Positions 1-6,499 of a stretch of 47,338 nt of DNA are shown in pieces (positions within the stretch are counted from its first letter, which is position 1; each line of letters starts with the position of its first letter). A program made the position numbers and the translations under genes. The notes under the pieces were generated by a model. It had not been told where the DNA came from and did not search any database. It saw only the letters and a program-made list of their open reading frames with translations. The DNA lies in the IMG/VR virus record IMGVR_UViG_3300024265_000085, positions 1 through 47,338 of that record; one strand, 5' to 3'. The DNA comes from a virus.

Positions 1-63
1 GAACCAGTTTATAGCGTTTTGCTTGCGTGAAACATCGACCAGCAAAACGCTATAAACTGGTTC
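1..63. repeat. Perfect inverted repeat at the contig start, probable fold-back artefact
   Basis: Bases 1-23 are the exact reverse complement of 41-63, with a 17-base loop. The second copy of this region, at the other contig end (47213 onward), has the 41-63 arm but not the 1-18 sequence; there the genome continues with unrelated sequence that keeps a gene open. I infer that 1-18 is a chimeric fold-back of assembly or amplification rather than a phage hairpin end, but the sequence alone does not exclude a minor natural hairpin form. Confidence 0.75.
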
Positions 64-176
64 TTTACAAACTTGACATTCTGGCGGTGTTCGGTGATGG
101 TTTTAAGGCTGTGCGCCGACATAACTGCATCAATGGCGTCTGATAGCCTGCCGAATAAGTCTGTTGACATTTTCAT
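1..176 (-). CDS. Small hypothetical protein, 5' part (gene crosses the contig junction)
   Basis: The leftward gene starts at the ATG at 176 (MKMSTDLF), behind a GAGAGGTAGG ribosome site. It is open to the repeat boundary at base 19; bases 18-1 are the fold-back and give a false C-terminus. Joined to 47338-47125 it makes one protein of about 81 residues, ending ILSDFA. An upstream in-frame TTG is possible but has no better ribosome site. There is no recognisable domain, membrane segment or cysteine motif. It is the second gene downstream of the leftward promoter at 419-447, after the 37-aa gene at 320-207, so it is probably expressed early. Confidence 0.7.
19..144. repeat. Terminal direct repeat, left copy
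   Basis: These 126 bases recur without mismatch at 47213-47338, the last bases of the window. The repeat lies inside a protein-coding gene that is intact only across the joined ends. This indicates a circular assembly overlap or a terminally redundant, circularly permuted genome rather than the noncoding terminal repeats of T7. Confidence 0.95.
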
Positions 177-206
177 AATAAACCTACCTCTCAATAGAAA
201 AGACGG

Positions 207-320
207 TTAACGGGTTATGAATTCATGCACGCGCCAAGCAATGTCTATCTGCTTCTGCGTTTTGGCGTGGCGGACGATAAAATTAGCAACACGATAGCGG
301 AAATTAAGTAGAAACCTCAT
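207..320 (-). CDS. 37-aa basic hypothetical protein, first leftward gene
   Basis: The ATG at 320 follows a TTGGAG ribosome site and opens 37 codons (MRFLLNFRYRVANF...). The product is rich in Arg and Lys and its first half is moderately hydrophobic; no family is recognised. It is the first gene after the leftward promoter at 419-447, and an intrinsic terminator (334-381) lies between promoter and gene, so it should be expressed only on read-through. Its size makes the call tentative, but the ribosome site and position support it. Confidence 0.55.
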   Translation of the reverse strand: MRFLLNFRYRVANFIVRHAKTQKQIDIAWRVHEFITR

Positions 321-333
321 AATAGACTCCAAT

Positions 334-381
334 AAAAAAGACCCGCCCGAAACAGGTCCGCAGGAAGTCCCGAGCGAGTCT
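334..381 (-). terminator. Intrinsic terminator in the leader of the leftward operon
   Basis: On the leftward strand, an 11-pair stem with two G-U pairs (arms 371-381 and 339-349, loop about 21 bases) is followed directly by six T. Transcription starting near 412 from the promoter at 419-447 would end here after about 80 nt, before the first gene at 320. The T-run to ATG distance leaves no room for another promoter. Confidence 0.75.
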
Positions 382-418
382 TAATAATCAAATTTGGAAG
401 GTTGCGAACCATAATTAA

Positions 419-447
419 ATACTACAACAAGAAAGCTTGTTAGGCAA
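419..447 (-). promoter_or_regulatory. Leftward sigma70-type promoter (PL)
   Basis: On the leftward strand, TTGCCT (447-442), a 17-base spacer and TAGTAT (424-419) form a 4/6 plus 4/6 promoter in an AT-rich region. The spacer contains a short inverted repeat, ACAAG-AAAG-CTTGT (427-440), that could be an operator. It faces away from the rightward promoter at 480-508, so the two form a divergent control region. Confidence 0.55.
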
Positions 448-479
448 ATTAAAAACACGAATAAATCGAAAATAAATCA

Positions 480-508
480 TTGACAAGTAAGACAAGTTTG
501 GTTATACT
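480..508 (+). promoter_or_regulatory. Rightward sigma70 promoter (PR)
   Basis: TTGACA (480-485), exactly 17 bases, then TATACT (503-508) is an almost perfect host-type promoter. GACAAGT occurs at 482-488 and again, as GACAAGT, at 491-497 inside the promoter, a possible tandem operator. The start would be near 515, giving about 30 nt of leader before the ATG at 546. It probably drives the long rightward set of small genes and virion genes. Confidence 0.85.
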
Positions 509-545
509 ACAGGAAATCAGCGATATTAAGCTAAAAAGGTGAGAT

Positions 546-749
546 ATGGCAGATAACAAACAACCGAACATTCGCACGCAATCCCCAAATTCAGGGGGTA
601 GTGAAGTACCAATGAAGGGGAGATCGGGGCTTAGAATTGAAGCAGTGAGTCGAGAATGCTTAGGTAAACCGATTATATTGCCAAAAAGGGGAATTACGTT
701 CAAGGAGCTAAAGAAGAGGCATGACCAGACAGGGGCTTGTTATGTCTAA
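546..749 (+). CDS. 67-aa hypothetical protein, first rightward gene
   Basis: The ATG at 546 lies 5 bases behind an AGGTGAG ribosome site and about 30 nt after the inferred start of the promoter at 480-508. The N-terminal part is polar (MADNKQPNIRTQSPNSGGSE) and looks disordered. The C-terminal half is basic and ends QTGACYV. No family is recognised. The next gene starts inside its last codons. Being first on the rightward transcript, it may be a regulator or host-interaction peptide, but nothing in the sequence shows that. Confidence 0.7.
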   Translation: MADNKQPNIRTQSPNSGGSEVPMKGRSGLRIEAVSRECLGKPIILPKRGITFKELKKRHDQTGACYV

Positions 750-825
750 ACTAATCCAACAAATAGCCGCGATCCTCCAGGACATAGGTATAATACTCTT
801 TATCGGAGCAATCTTATATGCCTAA
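742..825 (+). CDS. 27-aa single-span membrane peptide
   Basis: The ATG at 742 overlaps the stop region of the preceding gene. The product begins MSKLIQQIAAILQDIGIILF and continues hydrophobic to its last residues, so it is nearly all one transmembrane helix. Its stop overlaps the ATG of the next gene at 818, which suggests translational coupling. It could be a small inner-membrane phage peptide such as a holin-like or exclusion peptide; no homologue is recognised. Confidence 0.5.
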   Translation: MSKLIQQIAAILQDIGIILFIGAILYA

Positions 826-994
826 GCCAATAAAGACTATACTGTTGCTACACGAAACCAGTGATAGAGCAGGGGCGGTTAAAAAGCTAAAAGCAACTGT
901 GGCCGAAAGATACCCAAAACATAGAGCAGAGTATTCACACGCCCCTTACAAAGCGGTGGGCGTAGAGATAGCGAAAGCGTGCGTTTATGCCTAA
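818..994 (+). CDS. 58-aa basic hypothetical protein
   Basis: The ATG at 818 overlaps the previous gene by 8 bases. The sequence begins MPKPIKTILLLHETSDRAG, which reads like a beta strand plus loop, followed by a Lys/Arg-rich helix (KKLKATVAERYPKHRAEY). The next gene starts at 987, again with an 8-base overlap. The string of start-stop overlaps from 742 to 1148 supports real, coupled genes. Function unknown. Confidence 0.55.
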   Translation: MPKPIKTILLLHETSDRAGAVKKLKATVAERYPKHRAEYSHAPYKAVGVEIAKACVYA

Positions 995-1148
995 AGACCC
1001 AAACAAGCTAAAAGTGCGTTGGAGTACGGTCTGTAAATACGACGATTGGGGAAAATCCGCAAAGTCTCGGTGGATGTGGTTAGCTAAAGTGCGGATATAT
1101 ACTGCATGGGCAGTGGGTAAGCTAAAAGAGAGGATAAGACGTGCCTAA
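987..1148 (+). CDS. 53-aa basic hypothetical protein
   Basis: It starts MPKDPNKLKVRWSTVCKYDD and is Lys/Arg/Trp-rich throughout, suggesting nucleic-acid binding, though no domain is recognised. Its last eight bases overlap the GTG start of the small terminase candidate at 1141. The MPK start shared by this gene and its neighbours at 818 and 1141 reflects the common start-stop overlap ATGCCTAA or GTGCCTAA, not homology. Confidence 0.55.
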   Translation: MPKDPNKLKVRWSTVCKYDDWGKSAKSRWMWLAKVRIYTAWAVGKLKERIRRA

Positions 1149-1608
1149 GACTAAAGCAGACAAGCTCACATTAGCAATCGAACATTTCGTAACAAACATC
1201 TATATTAAGGGAACACCGAAGTATAGCTGGAAACAAGCACTCACGGATGCAGGATACGGAGCAGGAACGATACACAGCCATGGTAAGTCTATGTGGTCAA
1301 GGGCAGAGGACAGGATAAGAGAGAAGAAGGAAAAGCTCGAAATAGACCGAAAATGGGACTTAGCATGGATTGACCAGAAGTACAGGAACTTACACGATGA
1401 ATGTGTGGTAAACGGGGACAGAACTAATGAAAAGGGCTGCCTGGATAGTATGAGCAGAAGATTAAGCGGTTTTACGGACAATATCAGCGATAAACGCAAC
1501 GGCGACGACATAGATATTGACGATCAGGACCAGGGTACAGTAGCAGAAGCAGCCCGCAAGCTCAATATAGCCCTGAGTAAGCCTAGAACGGGCACTAATG
1601 ACGATTAG
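1141..1608 (+). CDS. Probable terminase small subunit
   Basis: This 155-aa protein starts at a GTG overlapping the previous stop. Residues about 25-55 (YSWKQALTDAGYGAGTIHSH) resemble the helix-turn-helix of phage small terminase subunits, where the pattern is an Ala-rich helix, an AGY turn and a basic recognition helix. A charged helix follows, then a segment (TNEKGCLDSMSRRLSGFTDN) like the conserved LELLGKHLGLF region of the family. The C-terminus is acidic. The protein would recognise phage DNA for packaging by the large subunit. It lies 5 kb from the large subunit (6492), with tail-like genes between. The assignment is by pattern only. Confidence 0.6.
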   Translation: MPKTKADKLTLAIEHFVTNIYIKGTPKYSWKQALTDAGYGAGTIHSHGKSMWSRAEDRIREKKEKLEIDRKWDLAWIDQKYRNLHDECVVNGDRTNEKGCLDSMSRRLSGFTDNISDKRNGDDIDIDDQDQGTVAEAARKLNIALSKPRTGTNDD

Positions 1609-1618
1609 GAGCAGAATA

Positions 1619-2005
1619 ATGAGCAAGAGTAACGCAGATAGGCAGAAACAGTACAGGGATAGGAAACGTAACGCGCCGACCGTAACGCGCGTAACGGCGT
1701 CGGACGTGACCGTTACGGTTGATCCGTTACGTAACGCGCAACCCGTAACAGGCATGTATCCGAACACTCCCGCCGATGCATGGGATAGTGCATTGGATGT
1801 AGTCGCCGACAAGGTAGTAGAGATAGCCACACCTACCCACCTCATCGAAGCCAGGGCAAGACGCACCAACCCAGACCTAATCAACTGGGGACCGTGGATG
1901 TCTGCCGATGAATTACAGGAATACAAACAACTGAATAAGTTACCCAAGTACCATAACAGATCACCTATACCCGGCGACTGGGACTATGTGGGGGTGGCGG
2001 CATGA
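1619..2005 (+). CDS. Hypothetical basic phage protein with Val-Thr-Arg-rich segment
   Basis: I chose the ATG at 1619 because AGGAG (1607-1611) precedes it. The 128-aa product begins MSKSNADRQKQYRDRKRN, a basic opening seen in many small phage proteins next to packaging or replication genes. Residues 18-45 are rich in V-T-R/D-V repeats and are encoded by the GTAACG repeat cluster (1667-1750). The C-terminal half is Trp/Pro-containing and acidic-basic mixed (WGPWMSADELQEYK). The role is unknown; it may bind nucleic acid. The next gene overlaps at ATGA. Confidence 0.65.
   Translation: MSKSNADRQKQYRDRKRNAPTVTRVTASDVTVTVDPLRNAQPVTGMYPNTPADAWDSALDVVADKVVEIATPTHLIEARARRTNPDLINWGPWMSADELQEYKQLNKLPKYHNRSPIPGDWDYVGVAA
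1667..1750. repeat. Cluster of GTAACG / CGTTAC repeats
   Basis: CGTAACG occurs at 1667, 1681 and 1690, CGTTACG at 1711, a perfect 12-base palindrome CGTTACGTAACG at 1725-1736, and CCGTAACA at 1743. That makes about seven GTAAC cores in 84 bases, in both orientations and GC-richer than the flanks. The cluster is inside a coding gene, as phage origins often are, but it may simply reflect a repetitive V-T-R protein segment. Confidence 0.6.
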
Positions 2006-2148
2006 GTGAGGTTAAGCATATCCCGTTTAGGATACAATGTATGCTGTGCGAGTACAGGGCAAAGGACGGGGGAGGGCAGGCTATCTGCACTGCTGGTGAC
2101 TGTCCGTACAACAGCAAGGACGAAGCCGATGAACACACACGCAATTAA
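2002..2148 (+). CDS. 48-aa cysteine-containing mini-protein (zinc-ribbon-like)
   Basis: The ATG at 2002 overlaps the previous gene's TGA. The product starts MSEVKHIPFRIQCMLCEYRA and has CxxC at residues 13-16, then a second cysteine pair with CxxxxC spacing (CTAGDC), the four-cysteine layout of a small zinc-binding knuckle. An alternative frame at 2006-2245 is open but lacks a ribosome site and has no such pattern. Function unknown. Confidence 0.55.
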   Translation: MSEVKHIPFRIQCMLCEYRAKDGGGQAICTAGDCPYNSKDEADEHTRN

Positions 2149-2234
2149 ATCAGAGGGGGGTGGGGGGCCGGAAGGGGCGGGCCGTCACGTGTACAGTACC
2201 TACCCATCCGTAGTTTCTTTCAGGAATACCAATA

Positions 2235-2465
2235 GTGGCAGATAAGGACAAGCAATGTATTACATGTAGCCATTGGGAGCGTGAGTTTGAAGACAGGCGT
2301 ACTGCTGAGTATAATCCTAATCATGGCCTGTGTTCTATTGCCGAAATGGGTTGTGCTGATAAGTTTGATGACGTGCCTATGATTACTTTGGATGGTAGTT
2401 TTTATATGGCGGAGTTATGGACCCGTAGTGACCATGGTTGTATAGAGCATAAGGAACGTGAATAA
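2235..2465 (+). CDS. 76-aa Cys-rich hypothetical protein
   Basis: It begins at GTG 2235 behind an AGGAA site (MADKDKQCITCSHWEREFED). The N-terminal CxxC-SHW motif, with later cysteines in NHGLC, MGC and HGC, resembles small phage proteins with a CxxCxxW zinc-site signature. There is no signal or membrane segment. The 86-base gap before it (2149-2234) is G-rich and shows no gene. The next gene follows after 31 bases. Confidence 0.65.
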   Translation: MADKDKQCITCSHWEREFEDRRTAEYNPNHGLCSIAEMGCADKFDDVPMITLDGSFYMAELWTRSDHGCIEHKERE

Positions 2466-2496
2466 TGGACAGTATATTTTTTAATGGAGAAGCAAA

Positions 2497-3018
2497 ATGG
2501 CTGAACAAATGGTAGGAACGCTGGATGCAGAAGTAGAAGAAATCATGGAACAGGACCAAATAGTAGAAGTAGAACCGTTTGACGTTGAAACTGAGATGAT
2601 TAAGGTTTACCGTTCTTGTGAGAATGAGGCTATTCAGTTGGATATTCTTCTTTCTATTGATACGTTACGGAGACGTGGGAAGATTGATGACCCCTTGCTA
2701 ACGATTACGCCAGAAGGTGATATTAAGCCTGTATTGGTACCATCCGCAGGCCCTCCCCTCACCTCTCCCCCGCACGGTTATTTCTGTTCCAAGAGCGATA
2801 CGGTTATGGGTTCGGTCACATCCCCTGAGGGTGCGCATTGTGAGTTTACTTCGGTTGACGAGTTTCTTGACATTCCGTTTATTAAGGTTGCTAATGATTT
2901 CCTTTTCCTTGACGATTGGAAGTTGTATGCTTCTTTACATGGTGCGGCCCAGGTCATAGGCACCGTCACGCCTAATTCATATTTACCTCCTTTTGTTTTT
3001 ATTAAGAAGACCGGATAA
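2497..3018 (+). CDS. Hypothetical protein, 173 aa
   Basis: The ATG at 2497 sits behind TGGAGAAG. The first 40 residues are very acidic with an E/V heptad flavour (LDAEVEEIMEQDQIVEVEP), and the rest is mixed alpha/beta with a Pro-rich linker (GPPLTSPPHGYF). No family is recognised. It lies in the block of small genes between the small terminase candidate and the tail-like genes. Confidence 0.6.
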   Translation: MAEQMVGTLDAEVEEIMEQDQIVEVEPFDVETEMIKVYRSCENEAIQLDILLSIDTLRRRGKIDDPLLTITPEGDIKPVLVPSAGPPLTSPPHGYFCSKSDTVMGSVTSPEGAHCEFTSVDEFLDIPFIKVANDFLFLDDWKLYASLHGAAQVIGTVTPNSYLPPFVFIKKTG

Positions 3019-3041
3019 CAGAACAGATACAGGAGTAACCT

Positions 3042-3221
3042 ATGCCTCAATGTAAAACTTGTAACGTATACCATATTGAGGGCAATCACGCTGTTTGCAA
3101 GAAGAAGCGCCCTGACCGTGTGGTTAAGATTCACAGTGTTGGCGTTGAACAGAGCAGCGAGATAGTTAATGGCTGGCCTGTTGTTGACGGTGAGGCTGAT
3201 TCTTGCGGGGATTTTGAATGA
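3042..3221 (+). CDS. 59-aa small protein with CxxC knuckle
   Basis: The ATG at 3042 is preceded by AGGAG at good distance. The N-terminus MPQCKTCNVYHIEGNHAVCK carries CxxC plus one more Cys and two His, a plausible single zinc knuckle. The remaining residues are basic then acidic, ending SCGDFE. The stop overlaps the ATG of the next gene. Function unknown. Confidence 0.55.
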   Translation: MPQCKTCNVYHIEGNHAVCKKKRPDRVVKIHSVGVEQSSEIVNGWPVVDGEADSCGDFE

Positions 3222-3292
3222 TTTCTTTGACCTTTTTGATAGTTGTTGGTTTTGGTATTATCGTATGGACTACGGGCAGGTGGGCTGAATGA
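3218..3292 (+). CDS. 24-aa transmembrane peptide
   Basis: The ATG overlaps the preceding TGA. The peptide begins MISLTFLIVVGFGIIVWTTG, is one hydrophobic helix with a short polar end, and its stop TGA overlaps the ATG of the gene at 3289. The double overlap makes translation likely. It is similar in kind, not in sequence, to the peptides at 742-825 and 44400-44480. Confidence 0.45.
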   Translation: MISLTFLIVVGFGIIVWTTGRWAE

Positions 3293-3849
3293 AGTATTTC
3301 GGTGACATAGCAGAAGATGCTTTAATTTATTTCTCGTTCAATACGAACGCTGCTGACGGTTCGAGTGTTACTTATACTGGTGGTGTGGTTGAGGTTTATA
3401 AGGATGATGCTACCGGCACTGAGACTACCACTGGCGTTACGGTGAGTAAGGATCACGATGATTTGGTTGGTGCCCATATTGTTAAGATTGATACGGCAGA
3501 CGCTTTTTACGCTGTTGGGGCTGATTATAATGTTGTTCTCGACGGTGCTACTATTGACGGCCAGACTGTTGACGCCTTTATTGGCAGTTTTTCAATAGAG
3601 AACCGAAGCCAGATTGTGAGTGAGATAAGTGCTGCCGCCCTTGATTCGATCTGGGATGAAGTTATCGAGGGCACTATCACGGCTCGTCAGGCCAAGAGAT
3701 TGATGTTAAGTGTCCTCACGGGTAAAAGTGGGGGCGGTGGCGGGGCGACTCTTACATTTCAGGATATGGCTGACAGCAAGCCACGTATTAGCGCAACAGT
3801 TGACGCTAACGGTAACAGAACTGCGGTTGGTACGAGGGATGGGACATGA
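3289..3849 (+). CDS. Phage structural protein with beta-domain and tail-type C-terminal segment
   Basis: This 186-aa protein has a beta-rich N-terminal domain (residues 1-105) of alternating hydrophobic and Gly/Asp/Thr residues. It then has a helical segment beginning AALDSIWDEVIEGTITARQA and a Gly-rich linker (SGGGGG), then a hairpin-like end (ISATVDANGNRTAVG). I recognise this C-terminal layout (WDEV..G..TARQ..RL...VL.GK, then DANGNR) from phage tail or virion-surface proteins. The gene leads a tail/fibre-like cluster up to 6330. The exact place in the virion is not known. Confidence 0.65.
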   Translation: MKYFGDIAEDALIYFSFNTNAADGSSVTYTGGVVEVYKDDATGTETTTGVTVSKDHDDLVGAHIVKIDTADAFYAVGADYNVVLDGATIDGQTVDAFIGSFSIENRSQIVSEISAAALDSIWDEVIEGTITARQAKRLMLSVLTGKSGGGGGATLTFQDMADSKPRISATVDANGNRTAVGTRDGT

Positions 3850-4004
3850 TAGCCGGATATTTCCACAACACATTCTTTCAAAGAGGTAATTCCTATTGGC
3901 AGATCGGTAATCAATACTGGCAGGTATTCGGTGCTGTTGAGGGTGGCGGTTATCGTGATCGGTATAACGGTTCTGACTGGTCAAGGAGAGGTAGATATCT
4001 ATAA
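3846..4004 (+). CDS. 52-aa Gly/Trp/Tyr-rich hypothetical protein
   Basis: The ATG at 3846 overlaps the previous TGA. The short product (MIAGYFHNTFFQRGNSYWQI...) is aromatic- and Gly-rich, with two imperfect YWQI/YWQV repeats. Such short W/G-rich ORFs often follow the DANGNR-type protein in phage tail clusters. It overlaps the start region of the gene at 3931. Function unknown. Confidence 0.5.
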   Translation: MIAGYFHNTFFQRGNSYWQIGNQYWQVFGAVEGGGYRDRYNGSDWSRRGRYL

Positions 4005-5079
4005 AGGCGATTACAAACTCGGTTCGGCTGTAAGCCAGATATTTCGCCATGAGGGTTCACCTCTGGACTTATCAGATGTGCGCATAATCGGACAAACCCA
4101 TAAGTCAAAACAGGACGGAATCAGTCTCACTGAGGATTATTTGGATGAAAAAGGATTATACCGACTCACTATCGACACGTCCAAACACACTGATTTTTTT
4201 GTGCGTGGTGATTTTACTATTCTTGTAGCAGGCCAGATATTTGAATTCTCACTTGAAAACCGTTACCAGAGGGGCACAGACGGGGCTAATAAGATAGTTC
4301 CTGACAAGGCAGGAAGTCGTGATGTGCAGTGGGCTAATCTCGCGCAAACACTGGAGGCGATACAGGTCTTCTTGAAGTCGCGTGCTCCTGCCCATGAATA
4401 TGATAAACAGTTAGACTGCAATCTTTCATCTCGCTCTCCGGCTGCTGAATACGATGAACAACTCGATAAAAAGCTATCGTCGTTATCCCCGGCCGGAGAG
4501 TATCTTGACGCCTTAGTAGGACTAAAGAAGTCCTTATCCCCCAAGGGTGAGTATGACGAGATGCTGAATACGTTTTTCGATAATGTATTTGATTCATTTG
4601 CTGGGATAATTGATGATGTTGAAGGGATAGTTAAGAAGTTGCCGGAAGGTGATATGGCGGGTGTTAATGCTCAGGCTGGATTGAATACGATATTGCAACG
4701 GTTAGAAAGTTTGTCCATTGATTGCTTCAGTGAGATAGTATTGCAAATCCAAGCCATGACAAGTGCCGGTGGTGTAGTATTAGCCTCTGAGCAACCCAAT
4801 TATGCTCCTGCGCTCGCTGGCGTACCAGTAGAGGTGTCTCAGGACGTCCTGGACGCCATGCAAGCCCTTATAATGGATATCAGGGTGTTTGACCCCAACG
4901 GAGTCCCCGACGTGTCCTGTGCGTGGATAGAGGCCATCTCGTTCTTATTCGCGGATTGGCGTAATGTCAAAGAAGTATATGGGAATAAAATAGTCTTACA
5001 TAAGAATACAGGGGAAACTTTACTGGAACGTAAACTAAACAATGACGGTGTTAAAGTGACTCATGGAAAATGGCAATAA
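3931..5079 (+). CDS. Probable tail/baseplate-type protein with tandem EYD repeats
   Basis: The frame is open from GTG 3931. GTG 3955, behind GAGGG, is an equally plausible start and reduces the overlap with the preceding gene. Residues about 20-120 look like a beta-sandwich (VDIYKGDYKLG ... FFVRGDFTILVAG). Residues about 150-215 hold four repeats of roughly 20-22 aa built on SPAxEYDxxLD. Then come acidic helices, and the last 80 residues form a beta-rich domain (NKIVLHKNTGETLLERKL). The position among structural genes suggests a tail or baseplate part, with the repeats as a coiled spacer. No catalytic motif is seen. Confidence 0.6.
   Translation: MLLRVAVIVIGITVLTGQGEVDIYKGDYKLGSAVSQIFRHEGSPLDLSDVRIIGQTHKSKQDGISLTEDYLDEKGLYRLTIDTSKHTDFFVRGDFTILVAGQIFEFSLENRYQRGTDGANKIVPDKAGSRDVQWANLAQTLEAIQVFLKSRAPAHEYDKQLDCNLSSRSPAAEYDEQLDKKLSSLSPAGEYLDALVGLKKSLSPKGEYDEMLNTFFDNVFDSFAGIIDDVEGIVKKLPEGDMAGVNAQAGLNTILQRLESLSIDCFSEIVLQIQAMTSAGGVVLASEQPNYAPALAGVPVEVSQDVLDAMQALIMDIRVFDPNGVPDVSCAWIEAISFLFADWRNVKEVYGNKIVLHKNTGETLLERKLNNDGVKVTHGKWQ
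4377..4568 (+). repeat. Four in-gene repeats encoding SPAxEYDxxLDxxLSS
   Basis: Four tandem units of about 60 bases encode RAPAHEYDKQLDCNLSS, RSPAAEYDEQLDKKLSS, LSPAGEYLDALVGLKKS and LSPKGEYDEMLN. The units have diverged at DNA level while keeping the S-P-x-x-E-Y core and a Leu heptad, so the repeat is kept at protein level. Confidence 0.7.
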
Positions 5080-5082
5080 CCA

Positions 5083-6330
5083 ATGGCTGACATAGTACCC
5101 GGACAACCTGAACTGATTAGATATGGCGGATTCGCAGTCGCTACGGATTTCCCCAATCTGTTCACCGGCAAAAATGGAGACTTCACTGCCTGGAGTGGTG
5201 GAATTCCGACCGATTGGGCTGATAACTCAACCAATGGAGTTATATCCGAAGTGGCCCCCGGCAACCTTTCCGGTGAAGGTGGTAACGGTGCTTGTAATTT
5301 CAAATCAGTATTTCCTGCGGCAGCCGGATGTGCGCTTTTTTCCGATACTGCTATAACAGGGGCCGTCGAAGATCATTCTCTTGATATGGATGTATGGACT
5401 GACGGAGTTGGTCCTGATAATCTATTAGTCACAAGTGCTAACCCAAACGTGGCGATTCCGAACGTAGATTTCCATTGGTCGAGAGTTTATGTTCCCGACA
5501 ACACAAATTCTGATTTCAGATTCAGCGCTCCAACATCGAATGAGTATGATATTACGATTGATAATATGTTTCTTAGGGTTATGACTCCATGGGTTTTTGT
5601 TAGAGACTGGAATCTGACCAGCAATATTTCGGCCATCTGGACATCATCGGAAACCGATACCGAAAGGTCTATTCTGCAAACTTTTGGTTCAAACGCCGAC
5701 GAAGTGTATCAAGTCATTTTTAATATCTCAAGTCTGACTCTGGACGATACCCCGACCACTGTTTTAGAGGTATCTGTTAATGGTGGTGGTGTTAATAATA
5801 TTTATTCGGGTGGTACTTATACTTTGTATCTTGTCGCCGGAGGGACTACTTCCGCCGGTCTTAAATTTCAGGTAAAGAATGACACCGCCGCCGATACACT
5901 TACCATAAAAGCCGTATCTGTAAAACACGTTCCAAGTAAAGAATCAACAGATTCCGAGACTCTTATACTCACGGGGACCGAGAGTGTTGGCGATACGTTT
6001 ACAGATATTGGCCCGAATGGTGTTTACCGAAGAACCACAACTCTCAACGACGGTAAACCCACATGGGCCTCCGAAGAGGAGCATCCCGACGGTGGAGGTG
6101 GTACGGCGACATGGTATATCTGGTGGGATGTAGATTCGGGCTCATGGATTCTCGGTCAGAATGTAGATACGGTAGGCGCAAACGACTGGGCACTTGTGAG
6201 TACAATTCAAATTCCGATAGGCGCTGTTCTCACTCCTAACGGTAACGGTGCCGGGGATGCAACTCTATATGGCGGTCCCGTCTCAGGCAGTAGGCGTGAT
6301 ACACGTGCAAGGAGCAGGTATAATGGATGA
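5083..6330 (+). CDS. Tail fibre / carbohydrate-binding-like structural protein
   Basis: This 415-aa beta-rich protein has two jelly-roll-like segments: residues about 25-165 (DFTAWSGGIPTDWADN ... FLRVMTPW) and about 170-285, which end with repeated beta hairpins (NGGGVNNIYSGGTYTLYLVA). The C-terminal 90 residues show a pattern I know from phage tail surface proteins: a strand NGVYRRTTTLNDGKPTWAS, then WYIWWDVDSGSWILGQ. It probably contacts the host surface or decorates the tail. It starts four bases after the previous stop and is overlapped by the next ATG. No lyase or hydrolase residues are evident. Confidence 0.65.
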   Translation: MADIVPGQPELIRYGGFAVATDFPNLFTGKNGDFTAWSGGIPTDWADNSTNGVISEVAPGNLSGEGGNGACNFKSVFPAAAGCALFSDTAITGAVEDHSLDMDVWTDGVGPDNLLVTSANPNVAIPNVDFHWSRVYVPDNTNSDFRFSAPTSNEYDITIDNMFLRVMTPWVFVRDWNLTSNISAIWTSSETDTERSILQTFGSNADEVYQVIFNISSLTLDDTPTTVLEVSVNGGGVNNIYSGGTYTLYLVAGGTTSAGLKFQVKNDTAADTLTIKAVSVKHVPSKESTDSETLILTGTESVGDTFTDIGPNGVYRRTTTLNDGKPTWASEEEHPDGGGGTATWYIWWDVDSGSWILGQNVDTVGANDWALVSTIQIPIGAVLTPNGNGAGDATLYGGPVSGSRRDTRARSRYNG

Positions 6331-6499
6331 GTGGGATGACATAGAACATGGCCGAAACAATATCACCAGAAATGTTACGTTGTTACATAATCATGCAGGT
6401 ACGATTGAAAGAAGGGACGCCTTACGGAATATAGAAATGCAAGTAGAAATACTCGCGGTGGCTATTAAAGAAGCGAAAGACGTGTTCACAGATGGCTAA
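6323..6499 (+). CDS. 58-aa hypothetical protein before the terminase
   Basis: I chose ATG 6323 (MDEWDDIEHGRNNITRN), behind AAGGAGCAG, over the longer frame from 6248. The product is a charged alpha-helical peptide (RRDALRNIEMQVEILAVAIKEA) that probably forms a coiled coil. It overlaps the fibre-like gene's stop and the large terminase start. Small helical ORFs at this place are common in phages, but no function can be assigned. Confidence 0.6.
   Translation: MDEWDDIEHGRNNITRNVTLLHNHAGTIERRDALRNIEMQVEILAVAIKEAKDVFTDG

Noticed and set aside
449-703. 84-aa open frame on the leftward strand opposite the first rightward gene
   Set aside because: No ribosome site; it covers the rightward promoter and the better-supported gene at 546.
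2006-2245. 79-aa rightward frame
   Set aside because: The overlapping 48-aa frame at 2002 has a coupled start and a zinc-type cysteine pattern; the longer one has neither.
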